Assembly: GCF_009733845.1 (NCBI RefSeq)
Contig: NZ_WNXZ01000001.1
Coordinates: 682,001 to 746,000 of the forward strand
Length of the DNA stretch: 64,000 nucleotides
DNA from: Pseudactinotalea terrae
GTDB lineage: Bacteria; Actinomycetota; Actinomycetes; Actinomycetales; Beutenbergiaceae
Direction of reading: 5' to 3'
Shown piece after piece: positions 25,006 through 33,570 of this stretch. The position numbers were made by a program, and so were the translations under genes. How positions within the stretch are numbered: position 1 is the stretch's first letter; the number at the start of each line of letters is the position of its first letter. Below the pieces are notes generated by a model. It saw only the letters and a list, made by a program, of their open reading frames with translations, did not search any database and was not told where the DNA came from.

Positions 25006-25518
25006 ATGGCCGAGATCGAGTTCACCGCCGAGGTGATCGAGTGGCGCGGCCCCGCACCCTTCTACTTCCTGACGGTCCCGGCCCGAGAGGCCGAGCGGCT
25101 GCATGCCCTCGCGCCGACGCTCACCTACGGGTGGGGCATGCTGCCGGTGACGGCCCGCATCGGTGAGGCGGAGTGGACGACGTCGCTGTGGCCGAAGGAT
25201 GGCAGCTACGTGCTCCCGCTCAAGCTCAAGGCGCGTACCGCCGCCCGCTTGACGCTGGGAGACCTCGCCACCGTCACGCTGGTGACCGCCGGCGGCCCGG
25301 ACACGCCGGTCGACCGTGATGCCCTGATCGCTCTGGTGGCCAGGGTGCTCGGCGAGGAGGCCGAGACCGAGGCGCAGGAGGAGTCGTGGCTGGCCGAGTT
25401 CGCACGGGCGGTCCCGCACCCGCGTGCCATCGATCTCGTGCTGTACCCCGAGGTCGAGGTGGGCGAGGGCGCCACCGCAGAGCGCATCGTGGACGTGGCG
25501 CTCTCCTACCGCGGTTGA
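25006..25518 (+). CDS. DUF1905 domain protein
   Basis: A 170-residue soluble protein. The N-terminal 95 residues match DUF1905 (EFTAEVIEWRGPAPFYFLTV, YGWGMLPVTARIGEAEWTTS, LPLKLKARTAARLTLGD), a small beta-barrel sometimes fused to YdeI/OmpD-associated domains. The C-terminal part is acidic. The 3' end overlaps the convergent zinc-binding-protein gene by 13 bases. Confidence 0.85.
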   Translation: MAEIEFTAEVIEWRGPAPFYFLTVPAREAERLHALAPTLTYGWGMLPVTARIGEAEWTTSLWPKDGSYVLPLKLKARTAARLTLGDLATVTLVTAGGPDTPVDRDALIALVARVLGEEAETEAQEESWLAEFARAVPHPRAIDLVLYPEVEVGEGATAERIVDVALSYRG

Positions 25519-26405
25519 TCGCAGACGAGCCCATCCTGGAGCGCGGTCAGGTTGCTCTGCATCACCGTGAGGTAGTCCGGGTCGCTCGGCCGCTCCATCG
25601 GGTCGAGGACATCGGTGCGCAGACCGAGATCCGCGGCGAGCGTCTCGGCCACGGCCGGATCGGCCGCGGTCTCGAAGTAGATCGTGCTCACGCCGGCCTC
25701 CTCGATGATCGCCGCGAGGTCGCGCAGGCGCGCTGGTGACGGCTCGACCTCCGGATCGATCCCGGTGATGCCTTCCTGACGCAGTCCGTAGCGGGCAGCG
25801 AGGTAGCCGAACGCCTCGTGAGAGGTGACCAGGGTGGCTCCCGCACAGCCGGAGAGCGCCTCGGCGTACTCGGCGTCGAGCTGGTCGAGATCGGTCAGCA
25901 GCGCCCCGGCCCGGTCCCGGTAGTCGTCGGCGTGCTCCGGGGCGATGGTCGCGAGGGCGTCGGCGATCTGCTGGGCCGCCTCACCGAACCGGATCGGATC
26001 GAGCCAGAAGTGCGGGTCGCGACTCGGGTCGGGCGGGTTCGGCTCGCCGGAGATCGCAGCGGTGGCCGCGTCGAGGGTGTCGACGACGACCGCCGGCTCG
26101 GCCTGCTCGATCGCCTCATCGGTCGAGGGCTGCAGACCGGACACGTACACCACCAGGTCGGCGGCGGCGAGATCCGCGACCCTGGCCGGGCTGAGCTCCT
26201 GGCTGTGCGGGTCGGCACCGGGTGGGGTCAGGTTGTCCACCTGGACCTCGGGGCCGCCCACGCGTTCGACGAGGTACTCCAGCGGCGCGAACGAGACCCA
26301 CACCTGCAGCCCCTCCTCGTGCGCAGGACTGCACGCGGCTGTGCCGGCAGCGAGTGCCAGCACAGCCGCGGCAGCGATCCGCCGGGAGCGAGGATCAGTG
26401 GTCAT
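25506..26405 (-). CDS. Zinc/manganese ABC transporter substrate-binding lipoprotein (AztC/ZnuA family)
   Basis: A 299-residue cluster A-I metal-binding protein. The lipobox is AGTAAC with a Lys-free signal peptide before it. Conserved metal ligands are His in GADPHSQEL, His in RDPHFWLDP, His in TSHEAFGYLAARYGL and the acidic residue near EADPAVAETL-like segment AADPAVAETLAADL. It lacks the long internal His-rich loop of ZnuA, which fits AztC, a partner of AztD. ATG at 26405 lies inside the end of the aztD-like gene (11-base overlap) behind GAGG. No permease or ATPase gene is adjacent. Confidence 0.9.
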   Translation of the reverse strand: MTTDPRSRRIAAAAVLALAAGTAACSPAHEEGLQVWVSFAPLEYLVERVGGPEVQVDNLTPPGADPHSQELSPARVADLAAADLVVYVSGLQPSTDEAIEQAEPAVVVDTLDAATAAISGEPNPPDPSRDPHFWLDPIRFGEAAQQIADALATIAPEHADDYRDRAGALLTDLDQLDAEYAEALSGCAGATLVTSHEAFGYLAARYGLRQEGITGIDPEVEPSPARLRDLAAIIEEAGVSTIYFETAADPAVAETLAADLGLRTDVLDPMERPSDPDYLTVMQSNLTALQDGLVCDQPR

Positions 26406-27726
26406 GATCCTCGTCGTCGTGACCGTCGTGATCGTGCTCGTGGTCGTCGTGACCGACCTCGCCTGCCGCCTCCGGCACGTCACCCGAGGCTCCGACCACC
26501 TCGTTGGGGACGACATCGAGGGTGGCCTCGAGCCAGATCTCCGACGTCGGGATGTCGACCGCGAGGAGCTGCTGGCCCGCCGGGTCGCTGACGTAGGCGG
26601 AACCGGCGAGCATCGTGATCGTCGGGCGTGGCTCCTGCCACTCCTGCGGCACCTGCCACTCGTCGATCACCGGGATCGTGCGCTCGACGGCCGCCTCCTC
26701 CGTGTCGATGACGTGGATGTTCCCGTCGGTCCCCAGCACCAGAGCGTGACCGTCGTCGTCACGAGCGAGCGAGCGGAAGGTGTACTCGGTGCCCAGATCG
26801 ACCAGCGTGATCGCGGCGACGCGCACATCGATGAGAGCGACCTGGGTCAGCGGCCCGCCGTCCGGGTTGGCGTTGTAGTCGCCGAGCACGATGTCCGAGC
26901 CCGGCGCCGAGCGCAGGTTGCCGATGCGTCCGAAGTCGGTGGGTGCGGGCACCTTCGTGAAGCCGCCGTCGTGGTAGATCAGCGCGCCGTCCTCGCACCC
27001 GAAGACGACCGCCTCGTCCTCGGTGACGGTCTCGCCGTGGATGCCGGGGCACTCGGCCGAGCTCGCGACCTCGGCGCCGGCCGAGTCGAGGGCGACGGCG
27101 CCGGTGCGCGCGTCCGCCGTGCCCTCGGTGACGACCAGGGTGCCGTCGGTGAGCTCGATCGCGACGCCGTGGTGCGCGGTCGGGGTGGCGTGCTGGGTGC
27201 TTGACGCACCGGGGTCCGCGATGGCGGCGCTGTCGATGACCGTGATCTGGCCGGTGCCGTCGTCGAAGAGGGCCGTGCGGCCGTGATGGACCACGGCGTG
27301 CCCCGGGACCTCGGCCGGGTAGGTGAGCTCCAGGAGCGACGGCTCGGCGGCGTAGTAGTGGGCGTGGTCACCATGGGGCTCGCCCCAGCTGCCGAGGTCG
27401 AGCACCTGGAATCCGCCGGCGGTGGAGACCAGCGCATGCCGTTCGTCGCCTGCGGGGTTGAGGCGGTTGAAGCCTTCGAGCGGGATGTCGTCGATGAGCT
27501 CGAGCGAGGCTGCGTCCAGGACCTGGATCCCGCCGTCGTAGGTGAGGGCGATCCTGGGCGAGGCCGCAGCCTGCTCGGACGTGGCGCCCTCGGTCGGTGC
27601 GGGGTCGCTGGGCTCGGGCTCCTGCGCTCCTGGACTAGCGCACGCGGCGAGCGCGAGGGAGGCCGTCACCACGGAGGTGGCGGCGATCAGCGCGGGCCGG
27701 AGCCGCGCGGGGGAGTGGTTCGTCAT
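26395..27726 (-). CDS. aztD: AztD-like zinc metallochaperone lipoprotein
   Basis: A 443-residue secreted protein with lipobox LAAC and a seven-bladed-propeller-like body (VSTAGGFQVLDLGSWGEPHG, YYAAEPSLLELTYPAEVPGH, TAHHGVAIELTDGTLVVTEG, PGIHGE, FGCEDGALIYHDGGF, GSAYVSDPAGQQLLAVD). It ends in a His/Asp-rich tail (HDDHEHDHDGHDDEDHDH) that should bind zinc. AztD passes zinc to AztC in Paracoccus; here the aztC-like gene follows directly. A Zur-type box lies 70 bases upstream of ATG 27726, so expression is expected under zinc starvation. Confidence 0.88.
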   Translation of the reverse strand: MTNHSPARLRPALIAATSVVTASLALAACASPGAQEPEPSDPAPTEGATSEQAAASPRIALTYDGGIQVLDAASLELIDDIPLEGFNRLNPAGDERHALVSTAGGFQVLDLGSWGEPHGDHAHYYAAEPSLLELTYPAEVPGHAVVHHGRTALFDDGTGQITVIDSAAIADPGASSTQHATPTAHHGVAIELTDGTLVVTEGTADARTGAVALDSAGAEVASSAECPGIHGETVTEDEAVVFGCEDGALIYHDGGFTKVPAPTDFGRIGNLRSAPGSDIVLGDYNANPDGGPLTQVALIDVRVAAITLVDLGTEYTFRSLARDDDGHALVLGTDGNIHVIDTEEAAVERTIPVIDEWQVPQEWQEPRPTITMLAGSAYVSDPAGQQLLAVDIPTSEIWLEATLDVVPNEVVGASGDVPEAAGEVGHDDHEHDHDGHDDEDHDH

Positions 27727-27795
27727 GCGGATGTCGGCGGGCGGCGCCCGCCTGCTCCTTCCGGTGGGGATGTGGACGAGCCACACTCTAACCAG

Positions 27796-27814
27796 AATGA
27801 GAATCATTCGCATT
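27796..27814. promoter_or_regulatory. Zur/Fur-family box upstream of aztD-aztC
   Basis: AATGAGAATCATTCGCATT is a near-perfect 9-1-9 palindrome containing GAATCATTC and closely resembles actinobacterial Zur boxes (TGAAAATCATTTTCA type). It is A/T-rich amid GC-rich DNA and lies 70 bases before the zinc-chaperone start, which favours Zur over Fur. Confidence 0.8.
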
Positions 27815-27858
27815 ACACGCCGCGCACAGCGAGACGGTCGATGGGGTAGTGGCCCGGC

Positions 27859-29079
27859 TCAGCCCTTGTCGTCGTGCTGAGGGGACCGCGCAGCGGCCGG
27901 TTCCGGGAGCTCAGCCTGCTCGGCGTCCTCGTCGTTCTTGTCATCGTCCTTCGCCGTGGCGGCCTGGGCGGAGGCCTCGGCATCGGGCGAGATCTCGTAG
28001 CGCTTCTTGTAGAGCTCGAAGATGGTGCTGAGGGTGGCGGCGACGGGGACGGCGAGCAGACCGCCGGCCACACCGAACAGCTGGGCGCCCAGCAGCACCG
28101 AGGCGAACGAGACGCCGGGGTGCACGTCGACGGCGCGGGAGCTGACACGGGGGTCGAGAAGCAGGTTCTCGACCTGCTGGTAGGCGATCGCGAAGGCGAG
28201 GATGAGCACGCCGTCGATCGGCTGGTCGCTCGTCAGACCCACCGCCACCGGCAGCACGACCGCGATGTAGGTACCGATCGTCGGGACGAACTGCGAGATC
28301 ACACCGATCCACAGGCCCAGGGCGATCCAGTACGGCATGCCGATCGCGACCAGGAAGATGGTGTGGGCCGTGGCCGAGCAGAGCGCGAGGATGATGCGCG
28401 CGGTCACGTAGCCACCGACCTTGGTGACGAAGACGTCCCAGATGGTCAGCACCACGGACTGCCGGCTGGGGGTGAACATGCCGGCGACCCAGCTCCGAAG
28501 CGCCGGCATCGAGCCGGAGAGGTAGGACGTGAACAGCAGGACCGCGAACGCGTTGAACACGCCGCCGAAGATCGCGCCCACGGCGCTGAACACCCCGCCC
28601 GAGAACTGCGTGACGTAGCCGGCGATCTTCTCCGGCGTGAGCGAGAGCTCGTCGAGCAGGTTGCTGGTGCTGTAGTCGGTGCCGAAGGTCGAGTTGGCCC
28701 AGGCGACCGCCGCCTCGATGGCAGACGGTGCCGACTTCACGAGGTTCTGGATCTCACCGACCAGCAAACCGCCGAAGGCGGCGAGGAACCCGGCGAAGGC
28801 GAGGAACACTCCGAGCATCACGCACGCGGTCGCGAGGGGTCGCTTCATCCAGCGCGTCAGGAGCCGCACGGCGGGCTCCATGGCGACCGCGAGGAACATC
28901 GAGATGATCAGCGTGAAGATCAGGCCGCCGCCGCGGTCGACGATGAAGACGATGATGAACACGCACATCGCGACGCCGACGATCACCCACCCAGCCCGCC
29001 AGACGGACCTGGGGGAGAGCGCGACGGTCTCCGTGGGTGGCGGCGGCGGCTCAGGCTTCTGGCGCATCAGTCCGGGCAT
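27859..29079 (-). CDS. AI-2E family transporter (PerM/YdiK-like)
   Basis: A 406-residue membrane protein of the AI-2E/PerM family with about seven to eight helices. It has an N-terminal Pro-rich leader (PEPPPPPTETV), the PALRSWVAGMFTPSRQSVVL region and the signature QFVPTIGTYIAVVLPVAVGL followed by QQVENLLLDPRVSSRAVDVH. The acidic C-terminal tail has no known fold. Members export autoinducer-2 or act as Na+/H+ antiporters, so the substrate is open. ATG at 29079 is preferred; 29067 is possible. Confidence 0.9.
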   Translation of the reverse strand: MPGLMRQKPEPPPPPTETVALSPRSVWRAGWVIVGVAMCVFIIVFIVDRGGGLIFTLIISMFLAVAMEPAVRLLTRWMKRPLATACVMLGVFLAFAGFLAAFGGLLVGEIQNLVKSAPSAIEAAVAWANSTFGTDYSTSNLLDELSLTPEKIAGYVTQFSGGVFSAVGAIFGGVFNAFAVLLFTSYLSGSMPALRSWVAGMFTPSRQSVVLTIWDVFVTKVGGYVTARIILALCSATAHTIFLVAIGMPYWIALGLWIGVISQFVPTIGTYIAVVLPVAVGLTSDQPIDGVLILAFAIAYQQVENLLLDPRVSSRAVDVHPGVSFASVLLGAQLFGVAGGLLAVPVAATLSTIFELYKKRYEISPDAEASAQAATAKDDDKNDEDAEQAELPEPAAARSPQHDDKG

Positions 29080-29194
29080 GGGGCACAGCCTGCCACCTGC
29101 ACGCCCGCCCACGACGTAGGCGCGATGGCTGACTCTCCGCGCCTTCCCCTCCCGCTCTCAGCACGGGTTCGTGCAGCGGTGCACGAGATCGTGC

Positions 29195-30178
29195 CTACCA
29201 GCGGTGATGCACCTGCGCGCGGATGTGGGTGTCGTAGAGGTCGACGACGCCGGCGAGCGTCTCGTCGGTCAGCGGCGCCAGCTCCGCCGCCCCCGCGTTG
29301 GCGCGAGCCTGGTCCGGGTTCCGGGCGCCGGGAATCACGCTCGTGACGCCGGGTTGCTGGATGATCCAGCGCAGAGCCGTCTGGGCGGGTGTGGCGCCGG
29401 CGGGCGCGAGCTGCGCGAACTCGGTCGCAGCCTGGACACCGGTCGCGTAGTCGACGCCCGAGAACGTCTCGCCCTGGTCGAAGGCCTCGCCGTGCCGGTT
29501 GTAGGTGCGGTGGTCGTTCTCGGCGAACTGGGTCTCAGCGGTGTAGCGACCGCTGAGGAGCCCGCTCGCCAGGGGTACGCGGGCGATGATCCCGACGCCG
29601 GCCTGCTGCGCGGCGGGAAGCACCTGCTCGAGGGGCTTGAGCCGGAACGGGTTGAGGATGATCTGGACGCTGACGACGCCGGGGCGTGCGATCGCCGTCA
29701 GGGCTTCCTCGCAGGTCTCGACGCTGACGCCGTACCCAGCGACCCGGTCCTCGTCCACGAGGGTGTCGAGGGCGTCGCAGACGGCGTCGGAGGAGTAGAC
29801 GGGTGTCGGCGGGCAGTGCAGCTGCACGAGATCGAGGCGGTCGACGCCGAGGTTCTCACGCGAGCGGTCGGTCCAGGAACGGAAGTTCTCGAGCGTGTAC
29901 AGGCTCGGGTCGAGGGCGACACGGCGACCCATCTTGGTCGCCACCAGCACGTCGAGCTCGGGCCGGTCCCGGAGGAACGCGCCGATGAGCTGCTCGCTGC
30001 GGCCGTCGCCGTAGACGTCGGCGGTGTCGAAGAACGTGACGCCTGACTCGACGGCGGCCGTGAGCACGGCGTGCGCATCGCTCTGCGACACCTCGCCCCA
30101 GTCGGCGCCGAGCTGCCAGGTGCCCAGGCCGATCGCGGAGACATGCCCGCTGAGACGGGGGAGTGGTCGGTGGTCCAT
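29195..30178 (-). CDS. Aldo/keto reductase
   Basis: A 327-residue TIM-barrel oxidoreductase with SAIGLGTWQLG, the catalytic Asp/Tyr segment FFDTADVYGDGRSEQLIGAF, Lys in VATKMGRRV, His in LVQLHCPPTP and the NADPH site VTSVIPGARNPDQARANAGA. It reduces aldehydes or ketones with NADPH; the substrate is unknown. ATG at 30178 fits the usual family N-terminus. Confidence 0.92.
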   Translation of the reverse strand: MDHRPLPRLSGHVSAIGLGTWQLGADWGEVSQSDAHAVLTAAVESGVTFFDTADVYGDGRSEQLIGAFLRDRPELDVLVATKMGRRVALDPSLYTLENFRSWTDRSRENLGVDRLDLVQLHCPPTPVYSSDAVCDALDTLVDEDRVAGYGVSVETCEEALTAIARPGVVSVQIILNPFRLKPLEQVLPAAQQAGVGIIARVPLASGLLSGRYTAETQFAENDHRTYNRHGEAFDQGETFSGVDYATGVQAATEFAQLAPAGATPAQTALRWIIQQPGVTSVIPGARNPDQARANAGAAELAPLTDETLAGVVDLYDTHIRAQVHHRW

Positions 30179-30249
30179 GGCTCCATCATGGTCCACCGAA
30201 CGGCGACACCAGGGTGGTGCCATGCAGCTCGGGTGGCTCACGTTCACTG

Positions 30250-30366
30250 ATGCACTTCCACCCGACACCCCCGCTGGTGATCCTCTTCCTGTGGGTCGGC
30301 GTCGCCTTCCAGGTGCTTCGTTGGCTTCACGAGTACGCACGAAAGCGCGGGTACGACCTCTGGTAG
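30250..30366 (+). CDS. Possible 38-residue membrane protein
   Basis: The frame from ATG 30250 to TAG 30366 has mostly G/C third positions, like neighbouring genes, and encodes one hydrophobic helix (PPLVILFLWVGVAFQVLRWL) followed by a basic end (HEYARKRGYDLW). No ribosome binding site is evident and I know no family. Codon pattern and helix are the only support. Confidence 0.4.
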   Translation: MHFHPTPPLVILFLWVGVAFQVLRWLHEYARKRGYDLW

Positions 30367-30427
30367 ACGCCTCAGCCAACCAGCATGTCGTGGCACGCCC
30401 GCGGTCAGCAGACGAGAGGATTCGTCG

Positions 30428-30871
30428 ATGAAGGACTGGCAGAACATCAAGCGGGCGGTGTTCGCGCGGCACAGCAACCCGTGGAGCATGTGGACGAGGT
30501 GGGCGAGCACACCGCTGATGCTCGTCCCGGTGTGGCGACGCTCCCCGCGCGACGCCGCGTTGGTCGGCCTGTGGATGGCACTCAACCCGGTGATGTTCGG
30601 CGAGCCCCCGCACGACCGGGCCTGGGCGACCCGGGCGGCGCTCGGCGAGGAGCAGTGGATTGCCGAGCGGCCGATGGACACGGCGATGGCGGTCAACGTC
30701 ACCGCGACCGCCGCGTTGCTGGCCGCGATCATCGCCGCCCATCATCGCCGCGCGCTACCGGCTGCCCTGGCGACAGCAGTGCAGATGGCGCTCCTGATGG
30801 GGTACTGGGAGCTGATGGTCCGGTACTACAACAACAATGTTGACGTGGGGCCTAGATCGTGCGTCGCATGA
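30428..30871 (+). CDS. DUF6653-like membrane protein
   Basis: A 147-residue protein with about three to four membrane helices. The N-terminus FARHSNPWSMWTRWASTPLM and the segment GLWMALNPVMFGEPPHDRAW resemble the DUF6653 group of small prokaryotic membrane proteins. GAGAGG lies upstream of ATG 30428. The last 20 bases overlap the convergent acetyltransferase gene. Confidence 0.75.
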   Translation: MKDWQNIKRAVFARHSNPWSMWTRWASTPLMLVPVWRRSPRDAALVGLWMALNPVMFGEPPHDRAWATRAALGEEQWIAERPMDTAMAVNVTATAALLAAIIAAHHRRALPAALATAVQMALLMGYWELMVRYYNNNVDVGPRSCVA

Positions 30872-31424
30872 CCGTGTTCCGCAAACCCTTCGAGCGGATG
30901 AACTCGAAGCCGGCCTGCTCGTACATCGTGCGTGTTCCGTTGTAGACGAATGAGTTGCTCATCCGCTTCTCGCCTACCTCGTGGGGGTAGCCCTCGACCA
31001 CGCCACCGCCCTGAGCCGCGATCAGATCGAGCGCGCCAGCCAGAGCCACCTTGGCGTAGCCCTGTCGGCGGTAGCGTTTGTCGACGAAGATGCATGTGAT
31101 GCGGTAGTCGGGAATCGCATCGGCCTCGGCCAGGTACTGCTTTCCGTGATGGATGTTCGGCAGCTCGTCCGGGGTGCCGTACTCCGCCCACGCAACTGCC
31201 TCATCGCCGACCATCACGAGCGCCGCATGCGCCTGCCCGGTCTCGACCAGCTGCTTCTTCATCTTTCGACTGCCCTCGTACCCCGGCTCCCGGTCGACGC
31301 AGGAAGGGTGGAAGTAGGTGCACCAGCATCCGCCGAAGATCCCGTTGTGACGCTTCACCAGCTCGGCGAACGCCTCCCACGTGTGAGTGGTCAACGGCTG
31401 GATCGTGTGGTCATCTGTCACCAT
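30852..31424 (-). CDS. GNAT family N-acetyltransferase
   Basis: A 190-residue acetyltransferase. Motif A reads ITCIFVDKRYRRQGYAKVAL (Arg/Gln-x2-Gly-x-Ala acetyl-CoA loop), followed by a helix and AGFEFIRSKGLRNTVMRRT at the C-terminus. The N-terminal segment GIFGGCWCTYFHPSC is found in small-molecule GNATs. The acceptor is unknown. ATG at 31424. Confidence 0.85.
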   Translation of the reverse strand: MVTDDHTIQPLTTHTWEAFAELVKRHNGIFGGCWCTYFHPSCVDREPGYEGSRKMKKQLVETGQAHAALVMVGDEAVAWAEYGTPDELPNIHHGKQYLAEADAIPDYRITCIFVDKRYRRQGYAKVALAGALDLIAAQGGGVVEGYPHEVGEKRMSNSFVYNGTRTMYEQAGFEFIRSKGLRNTVMRRTI

Positions 31425-31593
31425 GCCTTCGCATCGTAGGCGGGAAAGCGGACGATTTGCGTCCGTATGGCGCGCGGCGAAGTACCCCAGTCGTTGAGAT
31501 GCACGTCGCAACCAGTACCACCGTGGAAGCTCGTGCGGCGTACGGGTACGTCCGGCCCACGGCGCGGTGCTGTCTCGGCTGCGCCTAGAGCCC

Positions 31594-32331
31594 CTACGAC
31601 TGCAGCGAGATGCTGATCAGCAGCGACGCGAACACAGCGATGATCGCAGTCGAGTAGGCGAACGCCAGCACGGAGTGCAGGCTCGCGAGCTTTCTGACCG
31701 AACGCTTCTCGAGCGCGACATCAGCCGAGGAGAAGGTGGTGGACAGCTGGATGGACAGGTAGAGAAAGTCGACGAAGCTGCGTGGCTCCGACCCTGGGAA
31801 GGACATCGAGTTCTCGCTCGCCCAGTTGCGCATGTACTCGAGCGACATCACGGCGAGCATGAGCACCCAGCTACCGATCACACCGACGACGCAGATCACG
31901 ACGACTGCGACACCAGGCCGACCCTGCCCAGTGGCGAGCATGACGACCGAGATCACGCCGATGAGCATGACTGTGCCCGCCCAGGTGGTGGGGCTGGAGA
32001 CGAAGAGCCACCGCATGAGACCGCGGTGTTCTTGCGAACGCATCAGGGACGTGCGTAGGTGCTCACCTTGGCGCGTGCGGAACGTCCACCAGCTCAGGAC
32101 CAGGAACGTGGGCCCGTACAGGCCGAACATCAACGTGACCAGCAGCGGCGTCGAGGTCGCTCCCGCATCCAGCAGGTTCAGACGAACGCCCACCGAGGTG
32201 GTCGCGAAGGCAATCAGAACGGCGACGGCGGATCCGAGCGCGTGCCGCACGGTCTCACGCGTGAGCAGGGTCCGAATCCTGGCGACGGCGCGGCTCACGT
32301 GGGTTCTGAGCCGCTCGAGACGTCGGGTCAC
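31594..32331 (-). CDS. DUF1345 family membrane protein
   Basis: A 245-residue protein with about five membrane helices. The C-terminal FVDFLYLSIQLSTTFSSADV, LEKRSVRKLASLHSVLAFAY, STAIIAVFASLLIS is the DUF1345 signature, which looks like a two-helix ion-channel module. GTG at 32331 is chosen because AGGAG lies eight bases upstream and the upstream residues are not conserved-looking. Transport role not established. Confidence 0.82.
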   Translation of the reverse strand: MTRRLERLRTHVSRAVARIRTLLTRETVRHALGSAVAVLIAFATTSVGVRLNLLDAGATSTPLLVTLMFGLYGPTFLVLSWWTFRTRQGEHLRTSLMRSQEHRGLMRWLFVSSPTTWAGTVMLIGVISVVMLATGQGRPGVAVVVICVVGVIGSWVLMLAVMSLEYMRNWASENSMSFPGSEPRSFVDFLYLSIQLSTTFSSADVALEKRSVRKLASLHSVLAFAYSTAIIAVFASLLISISLQS

Positions 32332-32910
32332 AAGAATCGCTCCTGCGGCTGAGGGGGAGGGTCGCAGCGAGTATGCCTGCTCACGGCTCGAGGCAGAGCC
32401 ACGCACGAGGAGGCTCGCCGGCTCATCCGAGCGACAATCCAGGAGAGCACCTTCCCGGCGGACCTGCTCAGCCTGGTGCGATCGCTGATCCTGGCAACGG
32501 TTTCTCCGGATCGGGCACGAGGGATCGACAACCAGGGGCCGAGGCACCGACCGCAAAACCATCGTGAGTTCGGGACCGTCCTAGCCGAGCTCAGCACCTG
32601 GGCCCGCAACGCGAGCCCACGTCTGCAGAGGTCAGAGCTCGGGACGACTAGGTCGCATCTGTGCAGGTCAGAGCCTCGCTAGGGGTCGAACATGCTGGAG
32701 GTCGGCCGAGGGGCGGGTTTGACTAATCTGGAGCGATTCGCTGACCAGACTGGTGACCAGCATTATTCGGTGTGGCACTATTCGGGCGGCGGGGACGCAC
32801 CAGTGGGGCATATCCCAGTCGGAGCGTCGCGGTCACATGATGATGCTGCAAGACCTCTTTGGCGTCCGCCGTGTACTGGACTCTCTGGATAGAGATGCAG
32901 TTCTACCTGC
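32332..32910. other. Gene-poor stretch in accessory region
   Basis: About 580 bases with no convincing gene. Short frames exist (for example 32692-32892, +) but have no codon bias, ribosome binding site or recognisable motif. The section around 32715-32790 is visibly less GC-rich than the flanks, suggesting foreign or decayed DNA. Confidence 0.5.
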
Positions 32911-33234
32911 TCAGCTCTTCAGACGGCTCGGGTCAACGTCCTCGAAGCCGGAGTGGTAGCCACCGTAACCGGCGTGGCCCGGGTAGCCCGGGTAGCCAGC
33001 ATAGCCCGGGTAACCCGGGTAGCCGGGATAGCCACGGTAGTTGGGGGAGGTTCGAGCGAGGAGACGATTCCCGACTACGGTTCCGAGATAGTCGCCTTCT
33101 CGGTCCACTGCGTCGTCATCGTCCCAGGGAAACCAGCCGATCCAGTTGCCGTTCTGGTCGAAGAGGAACTTGTCGTCCGCTGATCGGCGGAACGCCGCGA
33201 CCTCTCCACCGCTGTTGAAATAGCAGATGCTCAT
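32911..33234 (-). CDS. Beta-flower-like small protein with YPG repeat tail
   Basis: A 107-residue protein. The first 65 residues contain repeated short beta units (YFNSGGEVAAFRRSAD, KFLFDQNGNWIGWFPWDD, DAVDREGDYLGTVVGNRLL), the pattern of the four-fold beta-flower domain found in uncharacterised bacterial proteins. The tail is a tandem YPG/GY repeat (RGYPGYPGYPGYAGYPGYPG) of the kind found in flexible or adhesive proteins. GGAGAGGAG precedes ATG at 33234. There is no signal peptide, so it is probably cytoplasmic. Function unknown. Confidence 0.78.
   Translation of the reverse strand: MSICYFNSGGEVAAFRRSADDKFLFDQNGNWIGWFPWDDDDAVDREGDYLGTVVGNRLLARTSPNYRGYPGYPGYPGYAGYPGYPGHAGYGGYHSGFEDVDPSRLKS
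32956..33040 (-). repeat. 9-bp tandem repeats encoding YPG/YAG
   Basis: Degenerate 9-bp units (GCCCGGGTA on the + strand) encode Tyr-Pro-Gly or Tyr-Ala-Gly triplets at the C-terminus of the beta-flower-like protein. Confidence 0.85.
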
Positions 33235-33300
33235 CTCTACTCCTCTCCGGCCTAGCGGACCTGCGCAGACTCTCTCACATCGCACCGACACTCGACACGA

Positions 33301-33341
33301 CAGCCTGCGTCCGGCCCTGAACGGCGGCCGGACCCAGGCTG
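33301..33341 (-). terminator. Strong hairpin after the sigma-like cassette
   Basis: Arms CAGCCTG-C-GTCCGGCC (33301-33316) and GGCCGGAC-C-CAGGCTG (33326-33341) pair along 15 bp with one C-C mismatch. It starts 10 bases downstream of the stop of the 72-residue gene. No T-run follows, as is common in high-GC genomes. Confidence 0.75.
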
Positions 33342-33351
33342 CCGCTGGCGG

Positions 33352-33570
33352 TTAGCCGTTCTCGGTGACCGTGGTGCCCGGGCTGCGGCGCGCCCAGGCG
33401 GCGCTCACGTAGCGGCCGCTGATGGCGGACCGGTGCGCGGTGCCCGTGCTGCGGTTGCCACCGGCCTCGACCACTGTGGTGCGCGGGCTGCGCCGGGCCG
33501 TGGCCATCGTGACGTAGCGACCGGTGCGGGCGCTACGCGCCCGACCTCCGCTGGAGCCTCGTCGTGACAT
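33352..33570 (-). CDS. 72-residue basic protein with duplicated SGRYV motif
   Basis: The protein consists of two similar units: SARTGRYVTMATARRSPRTT and SAISGRYVSAAWARRSPGTT, each followed by V-x-E. Single copies of this R-S-x2-S/T-G-R-F/Y-V-x-A-x2-P-x-T-T motif occur at the end of small uncharacterised bacterial proteins; here it is duplicated. Many Arg residues suggest nucleic-acid binding. It is the last gene of the sigma-like cassette and ends at a strong hairpin. Confidence 0.7.
   Translation of the reverse strand: MSRRGSSGGRARSARTGRYVTMATARRSPRTTVVEAGGNRSTGTAHRSAISGRYVSAAWARRSPGTTVTENG

Noticed and set aside
32692-32892. 66-residue frame in the gene-poor stretch
   Set aside because: No codon bias, ribosome binding site or recognisable motif; an overlapping frame of the same quality exists in another phase.
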